A program made the translations under genes and the position numbers. This document shows, in pieces, positions 46,788 to 57,414 of a stretch of 64,000 nt of DNA. Position 1 is the first letter of the stretch. Every line of letters starts with the position of its first letter. The stretch covers positions 607,501 to 671,500 of the forward strand of contig BSQZ01000005.1 of assembly GCA_033239005.1 (NCBI GenBank), written 5' to 3'. Below the pieces are notes generated by a model. It made no database searches. It saw only the letters and a program-made list of their open reading frames with translations, and was not told where the DNA came from. This DNA comes from Lamellibrachia satsuma. Taxonomy: Eukaryota; Annelida; Polychaeta; Sabellida; Siboglinidae.

Positions 46788-47896
46788 CAGTCACGCCTCG
46801 TTATAACGCGGTGGTCGGGGTCCATGATATTGGACCGCGTTGTAAGTGTGGCACGTTAGGTGTTCCCGTATCTGCCACCAGGGGTACCACGAACAGCAAA
46901 TAACACGCCACGCTGCCACTGACCGCTGCCGCTGTGACGAAGCCCTGTTGTCTTGCACAGTTTATAAAGCTTATTTAGAGTAGAATATTAACGTTAATGT
47001 GTGTTGTATTGATTTTAAAATGTCAAAATGTTGAATTGAATAAATTACACGTGTGTGGAATTGTGGAATACAAATTGACAATAATCTGTTACGATGGGCT
47101 GACTGTATGACGCGTCACTATGAGTGATGCTCATCGAAAACAATAACCTGGAGACGAGCAGCGGAACATGTGCGTATGAGTTTACCCTTGCAGCGCAAAC
47201 GTTGATTAAAAATTCTCATAGCTTCACTTCATCCTTTAGCCATCCCCGAAGCGTTGATTCGCGCATCTCCTGAGACACTTTGCACTGCGATTCACCCTTT
47301 CGTATTCGGATGACCAAATCTAACTTTTTGCGTAAAATGTACGCCTTGCGTTTTGGCATAGCGAAGATTCAAGAACGATATTTATGATGTGTGTAACAGA
47401 CTAAAGGAAGGCTAATGATACTTCGTTGCTGTTTCACCGTAGATTTATATTGCTGTTGCCTGCTCATTTACGTTTAACACGATTTTACTCAACTTTTATT
47501 TCAATGCACTGCGAGTTATTTTCATGTATCGGCATTCAGTAAGAATTGTTTACTCTTGCTGCCAGAAATCGACTCGCTCTTGCTGCTTGTTATATAGAAT
47601 AGACGGGTTAAACTTCATTGTTTTTAATCAGTTGAAAGGTGCAGGAGCGAATTGGCTGGTATGTCTCTAATGTCTAAATTACCACTGGATGTGTAAACGT
47701 TTTATTCATATGCAACGCATTTGTGTGAATCACCTTTGCAATTAACAAGTCACCCGGCCGGAGCCAACGCCAGTGAAACACGATTGATGGCAGCCCAACC
47801 ATTTCACCCCTGGCAGCAGAAAATCGGGGTCCATGACCGACCACGTTATATCCGATTCCATGTAATAACGGGGCACGTCATAACGAGGCGCGACTG
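46788..47896 (-). mobile_element. pogo/Tigger-like Tc1-mariner element, defective
   Basis: TA flanks both ends (46786-46787 and 47897-47898). The inverted ends share CAGTCRCGCCTCGTTATRAC and continue imperfectly inward, both arms containing CGTGGTCGG- or GGTGGTCGG-like and GGGGTCCATGA sequences. TA duplication and CAGT...CTCGTTAT ends fit the pogo/Tigger group. Inside, the minus strand has the beginning of a CENP-B/pogo transposase, but the catalytic DDE part is missing. The element is clearly CpG-richer than its surroundings, suggesting young age. Confidence 0.85.
47216..47359 (-). pseudogene. pogo transposase N-terminal helix-turn-helix remnant
   Basis: ATG at 47359 opens a 47-residue frame starting MPKRK, with KGESQCKVSQEM and STLRGWLKDE, ending at TGA 47216-47218. 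This is the CENP-B N-terminal (pogo/Psq-type) DNA-binding HTH. Intact relatives have a few more residues between the second and third helices (around QEM and ES), so a short deletion is likely. Full-length pogo transposases exceed 400 residues, and nothing of the CENP-B-type second HTH or DDE domain is seen. It lies within the TA-flanked element and would have bound its ends. Confidence 0.8.
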
Positions 47897-47898
47897 TA

Positions 47899-48451
47899 TT
47901 ATTGAAAAAAAATTTTTAAATCCTTAATTTTTATTAAAAATTTGATGTAGATCCTTATAAATCTGTATATAACTTTTCATTGGTTAAATGGTCTAAATCG
48001 TCCAGATTCTGATCGAGCGTCGCCGTCTATCAGACTACGAAATACATCTGCATCAAATGAAATCTGGCACAGTGACCTTCAATATGTTCTGTTGTGTCTT
48101 ATTTGTCACAGTTACTCCCACTTGCTGCTGGTTTTATGATCGATGTCTTTCCTTTTCCTGTTTTGCACAAACTTTTCTTACACGTTGTTGTCTGTGACAC
48201 ATGTGTTTTTTTTAAACATCTCCAGAATGCTGCTAAGATGGGTACTGTGTTTCTAATGTTGAAATCAAATTTTCCAATTTGGGGTCACAATTTCCTGTGT
48301 AATGTTGCTCCAATGGGGGGGTGATTCATTGGTTTTACAGGCTGTTTTAACTTAAATACACCTGCGTTACTCCTTCCACATTTCTTGACTGAGAATGTGT
48401 ATTTACCTTAAATGTTGACAAATTAAACAGTTGGATCAGTACGCCGAGGAG
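47899..48451. other. Non-coding DNA, nothing recognised
   Basis: A frame at 48094-48324 (+) has no known domain. CpG is sparse again after the pogo-like element. Confidence 0.4.
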
Positions 48452-48571
48452 CTATGGAGGATAAGCGAGCTTAAACAAGTGGGTTTTTAGTTGACGGTGA
48501 AATGCTCCTGCCGACTTAACGCTAACAGGGAGTGAGTTCCGTAATAAGAAAAATTGCTAGGGGAACGTAAC
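48452..48571 (-). pseudogene. LINE (CR1/L2-like) ORF2 C-terminal remnant
   Basis: Minus-strand translation includes VTFP, a stop, QFFLL, NSLPVSVKS and FHRQLKTHLF, ending PP and TAG (48452-48454). The NSLP..V+S...F...LKTHLF signature is the extreme C-terminus of many non-LTR retrotransposons. It aligns with the plus-strand copy at 15095-15405, including the spacing to the final stop, so both probably come from the same family. The in-frame stop and missing upstream RT show it is dead. Confidence 0.75.
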
Positions 48572-48766
48572 TTGAAATAACGAAATGGACAAAAACAAAC
48601 CTCTTTGCTAAGCTGCTTCAGCCATTCTAAATGGCAGCTTTATAATAATAATCAGTAACCTGTTACTTTATGTCCTGATACTTTTCCCTCTTACTTTCTT
48701 TCATACAACCTGATTGGACTTGTTATCCCACACATTGTTGAAGGCAAAGAATTTAGTAATTTTATA

Positions 48767-49053
48767 TATCTATCAGTGAGGTGGTGTTAGCACGTGAAAG
48801 TGATATTATATCTATGAGTGAGGTGGTCTTAGCACACGAAAGTGATATAACTATTAGTGAGGTGGTGTTAGCACATGAAAGTGATATTACATCTATCAAT
48901 GAGGTAGTGTTAGCACATGAAAGTGATATTATATCTATCAGTGAGGTAGTGTTAGCACATGAAAGTGATATTACATCTATCAATGAGGTAGTGTTAGCAC
49001 ATGAAAGTGATATTATATCTATCAGTGAGGTGGTGTTAGCACACGAAAGTTAA
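48767..49053 (+). repeat. 42-bp minisatellite, seven units
   Basis: Units contain GAGGTGGTGTTAGCACATGA and AAGTGATATTA. The last four alternate two subtypes (ATCAGTGAGG with TTAT, ATCAATGAGG with TTAC), an 84-bp higher-order period. The third unit has lost three bases. Frames on both strands are open because the unit length is divisible by three. Confidence 0.95.
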
Positions 49054-50354
49054 ATATAACGGTTTAAATTGGATGTTTTATTAAACTATCAAATTCCCAT
49101 TTTCTGAAAGAAAATATTGCATAGCAGCAAGGATTAAACCATGAAGTCTGACATTGTTGATTTAAATGAGAGATTAGAGATTAAAAAAGCCAATAATTGG
49201 GGCATTTTAATTATATGGTACCCACAACTAGTTGTGTACCAGTTAACCAGTTAAAATGGTTGTACAGTCTTTTTAATTATGCCAATGATCCAGAAGAAAT
49301 GACATCTAGAGGGGCATGATTTCTAGGAACCGTTTGCAATGAGTGCCTGACTGCAGCATGTCTCATTAGAAAGATAATTTTCTAGGAATGTGTGAGAAGT
49401 ATCTAGCTGGATAAGTGGAGATATCTCATTCTGTGTCTGCTAATTTGGCTTCTTGTTATTATCCTAAAACCACTTGTTCAGAAACACTTATCTTTCTTTC
49501 ATAGTGTAGATGGTAGGCTATCTTATTCTGCCTGCAACACCCAATACTATGTTAACATTTCACGGATTCACAAGAGTTTGTTGAGATGTAGAGACTGCCG
49601 TAGTTTCTACATTTAAAGCTGGAGTGTACAGATTGTTCTAAACTCTGTGTTTGAATCCACGGTATACAGATTGAACTATCCTGTATGTTTAAATATATAA
49701 TGCAGAATTTATTTTCTCGAATCATAGTTAGCAGACTTTTTGCCAACAGAAATCAAAAGTAGACCCGTTTCGCAACACTTTTTGTTGTTAATCTGTCTGG
49801 GAATTTCCTTCGGGGCTCTAGTTTGGAGGAGTTTCAATGAAGGATGAGAAACAGGGGAAGAAAAGGTGTACACCTCAGCAAGATACATGACCCTGTTCCC
49901 CTGTTTCTCTTCCTGGAATTCCCCACAGCGTGGTGGGAACCAGCACCATGGAAACACCGTTTGCCCTGTTCATACCCACAGTCACACATGCTTCTGTCAG
50001 CAGACTTCTGTATAATACCCCACAGGCACAGGGTGGGGTGGTTTATCTGTAAGATACCCGTGGGAGGGTGACAAGGAGGGCAGAATCAGTGCTCCTTTAA
50101 TGATTTGTCCACCTGGCTAGTCAGGTAGACAGACCTTCACTCAAATTCTGTAGTTTCTTGTCTTCAAATAAAACTTTTCAATTGTGTGGTTTCTTGCGAT
50201 TGACACATTTTATCTCTCAGTTGGTGCTTCTAACATTTTAGTTTTCCTCTCCCTTCTTTCAAGAGTAGCAACTCCCACTCAAACATACTGTGGTAGACCC
50301 GTACCATGAATAAATGGTTATCGAGTACCATACAGACTGTGGACAACATTTACA
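49054..50354. other. Non-coding DNA, nothing recognised
   Basis: Ordinary sequence. Frames at 49709-49957 (-) and 49844-50071 (+) overlap on opposite strands and lack domains. Confidence 0.4.
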
Positions 50355-50708
50355 AAGTTTCAATCCTGTTGCTGCCATTCAAAGGGTAGACAGTTTTGTT
50401 CACTCCACAATGCCCCAGTTCACTCCACATTGCCCCAGTTCACTCCACAGTGCCCCAGTTTACTCCACATTGCCCCAGTTCATTCCACATTGCCCCAGTT
50501 CACTCCACAATGCCCCAGTTCACTCCACATTGCCCCAGTTCACTCCACAGTGCCCCAGTTTACTCCACATTGCCCCAGTTCACTCCACATTGCCCCAGTT
50601 CACTCCACATTGCCGCAATTCATTCCACATTGCCCCAGTTCACTCCAAATTGCCCCAGTTCACTCCACATTGTCCCAGTTTACTCCACATTGCCACAGTT
50701 CACTCAGC
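50355..50708 (+). repeat. SINE fragment expanded into a 20-bp minisatellite
   Basis: CCTGTTGCTGCCATTCAAAG and GACAGTTTTGTTCACTCCAC match the SINE at 24588-24800. Then about 15 units of the 20-bp CCCCAGTTCACTCCACATTG run from 50400 to about 50700, and the SINE text resumes at CACTCAGCTG. The single-copy equivalent in the other SINE (TTCAGTCCATGTTGCC) sits exactly where the array lies here. Frames of 93-166 codons through it are periodic artefacts. Confidence 0.8.
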
Positions 50709-51033
50709 TGAATAAATTAGTTCTTATACAGCACAGTATCCAGTCCTTGGGACGGCTCAAAGAGCATTACACTTCACCCCCTGGCAGACCTATTCATTCA
50801 AACATAAACTCAACTTCTCTGGGAAGCATTCAGCCACACAGCAATTACTGCACATATGCCACTCATTCATTTATATCCACCATTGTCTGCAGATAGGTGC
50901 TCATTTATACAGCTGTGTGAAGTGAGGCAAAATGGAGTGAACGGAATTGTCCAAGCTTTATGGACTCAAGCCCCTGTCCTCTTGAATGAGAGTCTGATGT
51001 TCTAACCACAACGCCACCTGTCCCCATTGTAAA
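50709..51033 (-). repeat. Dispersed repeat family B / tRNA-related SINE, longest copy
   Basis: On the minus strand it begins GGTGGCGTTGTGGTTAGAAC and continues ATCAGACT (A-box-like). Then GGCTTGAGTCC (B-box-like), then GCCTCACTTCACACAGCTG, ending with the complement of TTATACAGCACAGTATCCAG. This gives a tRNA-like head and a conserved tail of the common tatagcgc-type marine repeat. Copies of parts lie at 8190 and 13690. It is tail-to-tail with the fragment at 50355-50708, so the pair is a composite insertion. Confidence 0.65.
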
Positions 51034-52810
51034 GTCTTATCTGCTTATGGCAGGGAAATTGCAACCAGTTCTGTGGGTCTAAGTGATGTAGAAAGGATTT
51101 CACATTAATTTGGTCATGCACCAATGAATTCTAAACTAAGTATTCGTTGTGGTGCCACGCACCCTGTGTTAAAGGTCGCAGACACAAATTTACCTGACAG
51201 ATATATATCATCCATCGACATGGTTCGGCAAGCGATATGATTGACACAGGTGTCACTGGTGATGTCCAGTGGCAGTGTGACATAAGATAGACTGACATTT
51301 AACATTTGTGCATTTTCTGCCAGCGAGATCAGGGCAAACATTCTGCCTGGTTTTTATCTCGTTTTATTCAGCATGTTTCTCTGTGTTGTGACATATCAGT
51401 ACTGGTCATCATCCAGCGTAACTTGATTAGTAAAAAGGTTATAAAAATTTCTCAATACTAACTAGGGGACAATTGCGGTAGAGCACGTGGTTCTAGCCTA
51501 ATGCAATGGGCATGTGTGGACACCAAAGATATAATTTCTGTCAAAACCTGGCCCTCAACATTGCTGTCGATATCACTTGTGGTGTGGATGAATATAATTT
51601 TTTAATAGGCAGACAGAAGAACTTCTGATATTGACCACCCTCAGTGACCCTTAATCACAAAATCCGTACTTCAGTCCTAACATTGGGGCATTTTGGGTAC
51701 ATGTGATTGAAAGTTCATTAAAACAGATTCACTGCTCAGTTTGATTTTAAACTAGTTGAAAAAAAAAAAATTTGCAACTTGTGTTATCTTATTAAATGGG
51801 TAGCATGTTATTGATTGATAAGTTATTGGAATCTTAAATTAATAAAAAATTTCACTATTCTTATACTGGACATCAACTTGATAGCTAGCTATAAGATGCT
51901 TTCTTGAGTTGATACCAAATATTTACATCAAACCAAGACTTGTTAGACATTGACACATTTGCAATCACAATTAGAACTTTCTGAGGTGGGGTGTATCGCT
52001 ACGTTCCCTACCCCTGGAAATGTAGGCTAAGTAATTCAGACGGGTGATTAAGATCAAACGTCAGCCTGCCCAGGCCTAGGGAGATGGCCAAAGGCAGGGG
52101 GTTTGGGTGATATTACAAGATGGATGGGCGCATTACTGGGGTGCTGTCATTTACTCCAGCCTGATATGGGGTTTTTAGACTTGTCACTGCCAGTGAAGTA
52201 TCTTAGCATTTCTAAGAACTGGGATGTAACATCTGGTCTTGGATCAGAAGTTTATTTTGGTAGAAACTAAACAGATATTTGCTTGCCCATTTGGTGCAAT
52301 ATCTAGTTTATTGTATCGTCTAGCCAAGGGTTTGCTTAGTGCCAACGAACAAGTTTCCCTTTTGAAATGTCTCTCTTTGGTTTTGGCTGATATTAACAGT
52401 GCTGCTCCATTTTAGAATGTTTTTTATTTACTATAAAGATTTAAATATAACGGATCAGTTCTTACATTGGATTATGTCTTCAAGTGCACATGCTATTCTG
52501 TCAAATAACCAGACACCAAACCTTCAGTGATAAAACTGGAGACAAATAAACATGAAAGAAAACATTGCAAGGGTTAATAATGAGAAAATAAACGCTTGCA
52601 GTGTGGTTCGGTGAGAAATGAAAACAGTTTCTGAGATGATAAAACCAGGTGGTTGTCGCGAAAATGGAAACTAACAAGAGCGGCAGTTTAAATTGAGGTG
52701 GAGACAAATTATGTAATAGTTTCTTATGGTGTGGAGAGAGTTGATAAGGAAAACAGAGCGGACTTGCAGCCAAGTTTGGTTGTTAGGATATATTACCGTG
52801 TCTGGAATTT
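51034..52810. other. Non-coding DNA, nothing recognised
   Basis: No feature recognised. Frames at 51114-51341 (-) and 52501-52773 (-) lack domains. Confidence 0.4.
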
Positions 52811-53351
52811 TGGATTCCAGAGAGGTTGCAAATGTGTGGGACCTGGGCATCCAGAAAGGTAGCGAATGTTTGGAACTTGGCATCCAGAGATGTTGGAAAT
52901 GTTCAAACTTGGTCATCTAGAAAGGTTGCAAATGTGTGAGAATCTGGACTTATAGAAAGGTTGCAAATGTTTAGGAACCTGGACATCCTGAAAGATTGTA
53001 TAAATTTGGAACCTGGACATCCTGAAAGGTTGCAGATGTTTTTGACCAGTGCATTCAGATAGGTTGCAAATGTTTGGAACCTGGGTAGGTTGGGAATGGG
53101 TGAAAATATGTGCATCTAGAAAGGTTGCAAATAAGTGGGAATCTTGACATCTAGGAAGGTTGCGAATGGGTGGGAATCTTGACATCTAGGAAGGTTGCAA
53201 CAGGTGGGAATCTTGACATCTAGAAAGGTTACAAATGGGTTGGAATCTTGACATCTAGAAAGGTTACAAATGGGTTGGAATCTTGACATCTAGAAAGGTT
53301 GCAAATGGACGGTAATCTGTGTGTCTAGAAAGTTTGCAAATGAGTGGGAAT
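52811..53351 (+). repeat. Degenerate 35-36-bp minisatellite, about 15 units
   Basis: Units share GAAAGGTTGCAAATG and GGGAATCTTGACATCTA. Units left of about 53100 are diverged in sequence and length. Units at about 53110-53310 are nearly uniform. Opposite-strand frames (52903-53185) follow the periodicity and are not genes. Confidence 0.9.
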
Positions 53352-54008
53352 GTAGGCAAGCACAGAGGTGGTAAATGTGTAGCAATAGGCTGGTGGGTGC
53401 GTACACCTGTTTACACACCTGTGAACAACCATGATACGGAGGTTGTTCTCACCTCGGGGAAGTTCTTCCGGGCTAGTAGTTCAACGTCTGCAAGAAATCG
53501 TCCCGTGTTCTCTGGCTTTGAGGGCCATTTGTTGAGAGTTTCCAGTTGGGTGATTAGTAGATGGGTTATTCTTGGCAGGGATTGAAATTAAAGGATGTGA
53601 TGTTGTGCTTATGGGTCTGTGGTTTTAGTGTCTGTGTGATATGGGAAGTATCTGGTGATTCAAATACTAGCTGAAGAAATGGGTTCTTGAGAGTGTGGTT
53701 TGGTTGTATTTACATGTTATGTAACACAGATTGTTTGTGTTACAGTTAGCTGTTAGTGACTCCGATGGTTTCACATTAGTAAAACCACATGTGTGTGTGT
53801 GTCTGTCTGTCAGCACTGTCTGTTAAACTTTACCTCCCCATATGTCACAGTATCCACCCAGCAGTGTTATCTAATCTACAACAGTGATGCATTTAAAGTA
53901 AATGGACAAAAACTTGTTGTCATTAATTTTAATTATTCAACCTTTATGTGCCAATAATGTCACCAGTTGGATTTTTCACACAAATTGCTTGCTGGGTTAT
54001 GCCGGTGT
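53352..54008. other. Non-coding DNA, nothing recognised
   Basis: A short TG run lies near 53790. The frame at 53319-53585 (+) has no domain. Confidence 0.4.
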
Positions 54009-54990
54009 CAGATAGAATATGGACCTCCATATATAATTTGGGCCTCCCATTAAAAGGAGCAGAATTGATCAGATAATATAATGCAGTTTGTAGATTATAA
54101 CTTGAATGTCACAACCATCATTTATATGAATTGAAATATAAAACTATTTATTCTAGCTACTTGTTACATTAAAATGCCAGTCGTCATTGGCTTTGTATGC
54201 TATCAATTGCTATATGCATGAATATTAATCAAGTGCCTGTTTTGTTGGAATAGTTTAATAAGCATAACTAAAACGTACATCATTCATTCATTTATTGTCT
54301 TTCCGGCTAAATACAACATCTATGCGTTGCCTCCAGTTAATTATACAGAACAAGAGCAACATTTTGAAGTGTGCAAATTAATATTCATAGTAAATAAATT
54401 GCATAATAACTTTGCACATTTTTGTTTTGCACACTGTCAATGGAAATAAAAATTCTCAGCTAAATACATGTTTGTCAACCCCCCAGTTGGTCCTTATTCC
54501 ATAGTGGAATATGGACCATGGGTCCATTTTTATGGGGGTCCCTTTTCCATGTATCATAGAAAATGGACCCCATAGAAAATTTACTCGGGTGTAATTTTCT
54601 ATGGGGGTCCATATTCTATATGACAGAAAATGGACCCCCCCATAGAAAATGGACACTGTGGTCCATATTCTATTACAGAATATGGACCCATTTATGGAAT
54701 TTTGACGGCCCCATTAAAAAGGTAGACAATGCATACATACTGTCACATAATATAATGTATTTTGTAAATTTTACCATGAATGTCAACCATCATTTCTATG
54801 AAATTGCTTTTTGCTTCTCAGCTAAATACATGTTTGTCAAAAGTACAAAACATAACAAAAATAAGTTATGCTAATCAGCAGTATGTATGCATTGTTTACC
54901 AGTTAACTACACAAAAAAGGAACATTTGTAAGTATGCAGGTTCATACTGAATAAATTCCATAATAACTTTGCACACTCAGTGAAAGTCAA
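54009..54990. repeat. Diverged direct duplication flanking a palindrome-rich core
   Basis: Segments 54009-54476 and 54690-54985 share ordered blocks: CCATTAAAA, AATATAATG, TTGTA.ATT, GAATGTCA.AACCATCATTT, the GCTAAATACA text, CCAGTTAA.TA, CATAATAACTTTGCACA. Between them, 54477-54690 holds about nine alternating ATGGACC and GGTCCAT motifs, making several overlapping hairpins. It may be one element with terminal direct repeats or a local duplication. No coding capacity. Confidence 0.6.
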
Positions 54991-55025
54991 CAAACAAAAT
55001 AATGCATTAAACACAAAAACGCTCG

Positions 55026-57237
55026 TAGTGACCACTCGTGTCCTTTGGCGCACACACAATCAGAATCACTCGTAGTGACCACTGATGTGTCCTTTGGCGC
55101 ACACACAATCAGAATCACTCGTAGTGACCACTGACGTGTCCTTTGGCACACACACAATCAGAATCACTCGTAGTGACCACTGACGTGTCCTTTGACACAC
55201 ACACAACCAGAATCACTCGTAGTGACCACTGATGTGTCCTTTGGCACACACACAATCAGAATAACTTGTAGTGACCACTGATGTGTCCTTTGGCACACAC
55301 ACAATCAGAATAACTCGTAGTGACCACTCGTGTGTCCTTTGGCGCACACACAATCAGAATCACTCGTAGTGACCACTCGTGTCCTTTGGAGCACACACAA
55401 TCAGAATCACTCGTAGTGACCACTCGTGTCCTTTGGTGCACACACAATCAGAATCACTCGTAGTGACCATTGATGTGTCCTTTGGCACACACACAACCAG
55501 AATAACTCGTAGTGACCACTGATGTGTCCTTTGGCACACACACAACCAGAATCACTCGTAGTGACCACTGAAGTGTCCTTTGGTGCACACACAACCAGAA
55601 TCACTCGTAGTGACCACTCGTGTCCTTTGGTGCACACACAATCAGAATCACTCGTAGTGACCACTCATGTGTCCTTTGGCACACACACAACCAGAATCAC
55701 TCGTAGTGACCACTGATGTGTCCTTTGGCACACACACAATCAGAATAACTCGTAGTGACCATTGATGTGTCCTTTGGCACACACACAACCAGAATCACTC
55801 GTAGTGACCACTCGTGACCTTTGGAGCACACACAATCAGAATCACTCGTAGTGACCACTCGTGTCCTTTGGAGCACACACAATCAGAATCACTCGTAGTG
55901 ACCACTGATGTGTCCTTTGGCACACACACAACCAGAATCACTCGTAGTGACCACTGACGTGTCCTTTGGCACACACACAACCAGAATCACTCGTAGTGAC
56001 CACTGACGTGTCCTTTGGCACACACACAACCAGAATCACTCGTAGTGACCACTGATGTGTCCTTTGGCACACACACAACCAGAATCACTCGTAGTGACCA
56101 CTCGTGTCCTTTGGAGCACACACAATCAGAATCACTCGTAGTGACCACTGATGTGTCCTTTGGCGCGCACACAATCAGAATCACTCGTAGTGACCACTGA
56201 TGTGTCCTTTGGCACACACACAATCAGAATCACTCGTAGTGACCACTGAAGTGTCCTTTGGCGCACACACAATCAGAATCACTCGTAGTGACCACTGATG
56301 TGTCCTTTGGCACACACACAATCAGAATCACTCGTAGTGACCACTGAAGTGTCCTTTGGTGCACACACAATCAGAATCGCTCGTAGTGACCACTGACGTG
56401 TCCTTTGGCGCACACACAATCAGAATCACTCGTAGTAACCACTGATGTGTCCTTTGGCACACACACAATCAGAATCACTCGTAGTGACCACTGAAGTGTC
56501 CTTTGGCGCACACACAATCAGAATCACTCGTAGTGACCACTGATGTGTCCTTTGGCACACACACAATCAGAATCACTCGTAGTGACCACTGAAGTGTCCT
56601 TTGGCGCACACACAATCAGAATCACTCGTAGTGACCACTGATGTGTCCTTTGGCACACACACAATCAGAATCACTCGTAGTGACCACTCGTGTCCTTTGG
56701 CACACACACAATCAGAATCACTCGTAGTGACCACTGAAGTGTCCTTTGGTGCACACACAATCAGAATCACTCGTAGTGACCACTGACGTGTCCTTTGGCA
56801 CACACACAATCAGAATCACTCGTAGTGATCACTGACGTGTCCTTTGACACACACACACAATCAGAATCACTCGTAGTGACCACTGATGTGTCCTTTGGCG
56901 CACACACAATCAGAATCACTCGTAGTGACCACTGACATGTCCTTTGACACACACACAATCAGAATCACTCGTAGTGACCACTGACGTGTCCTTTGGCACA
57001 CACAATCAGAATCACTCGTAGTGACCACTGATGTGTCCTTTGATACACACACACAATCAGAATCACTCGTAGTGATCACTGACGTGTCCTTTGACACACA
57101 CACAATCAGAATCACTCGTAGTGACCACTGACGTGTCCTTTGGCACACACAATCAGAATCACTCGTAGTGACCACTGATGTGTCCTTTGATACACACACA
57201 CAATCAGAATCACTCGTAGTGATCACTGACGTGTCCT
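55026..57237 (+). repeat. 45-49-bp minisatellite, about 45 units
   Basis: Each unit reads CTCGTAGTGACCACT, a variable linker (GATGTGTCC, GACGTGTCC, GAAGTGTCC or CGTGTCC), TTTGGCGCACACACAA and a CAGAATCA end. Unit length is usually 49 or 45 bp, a few differing by CA slippage. Variation at the GGCGCAC/GGCACAC/GGTGCAC position is what CpG deamination would give. Frames in the array are periodic. The array ends abruptly in a LINE fragment at 57250. Confidence 0.97.
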
Positions 57238-57249
57238 ACATTCCAAAGG

Positions 57250-57414
57250 ACAAATAAAAATGTACAGACGCTTACTCTGAAGATAGATAATATAAATATT
57301 GAACAAGTTAAGGAATTTAATTTCTTAGGTTTAATTATTGATACAAATCTGAACTGGAAAAGACACACTGAAAAAAGTTTTTTTCCTCTTCTCAGAAAAA
57401 TTATATATGTTTGA
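57250..57414 (+). pseudogene. LINE reverse-transcriptase fragment
   Basis: Plus-strand translation from 57250 gives a 54-residue open segment containing LTLKIDNINIEQ, VKEFNFLGLIIDTNLNW and KRHTEK, ending at TGA (57412-57414). The V..F.FLG..ID..L.W..H pattern lies just downstream of the YADD motif in RT domains of non-LTR retrotransposons (Jockey/CR1/RTE types). Only this short portion survives. It starts at the border of the minisatellite, so the upstream part was lost or displaced by array growth. A short stem (GATAGCGACTATC) lies about 45 bp downstream. Confidence 0.75.

Noticed and set aside
55026..57237. CRISPR-like regular repeats
   Set aside because: Units are contiguous with no unique spacers, and the surroundings are animal DNA. 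It is a minisatellite.
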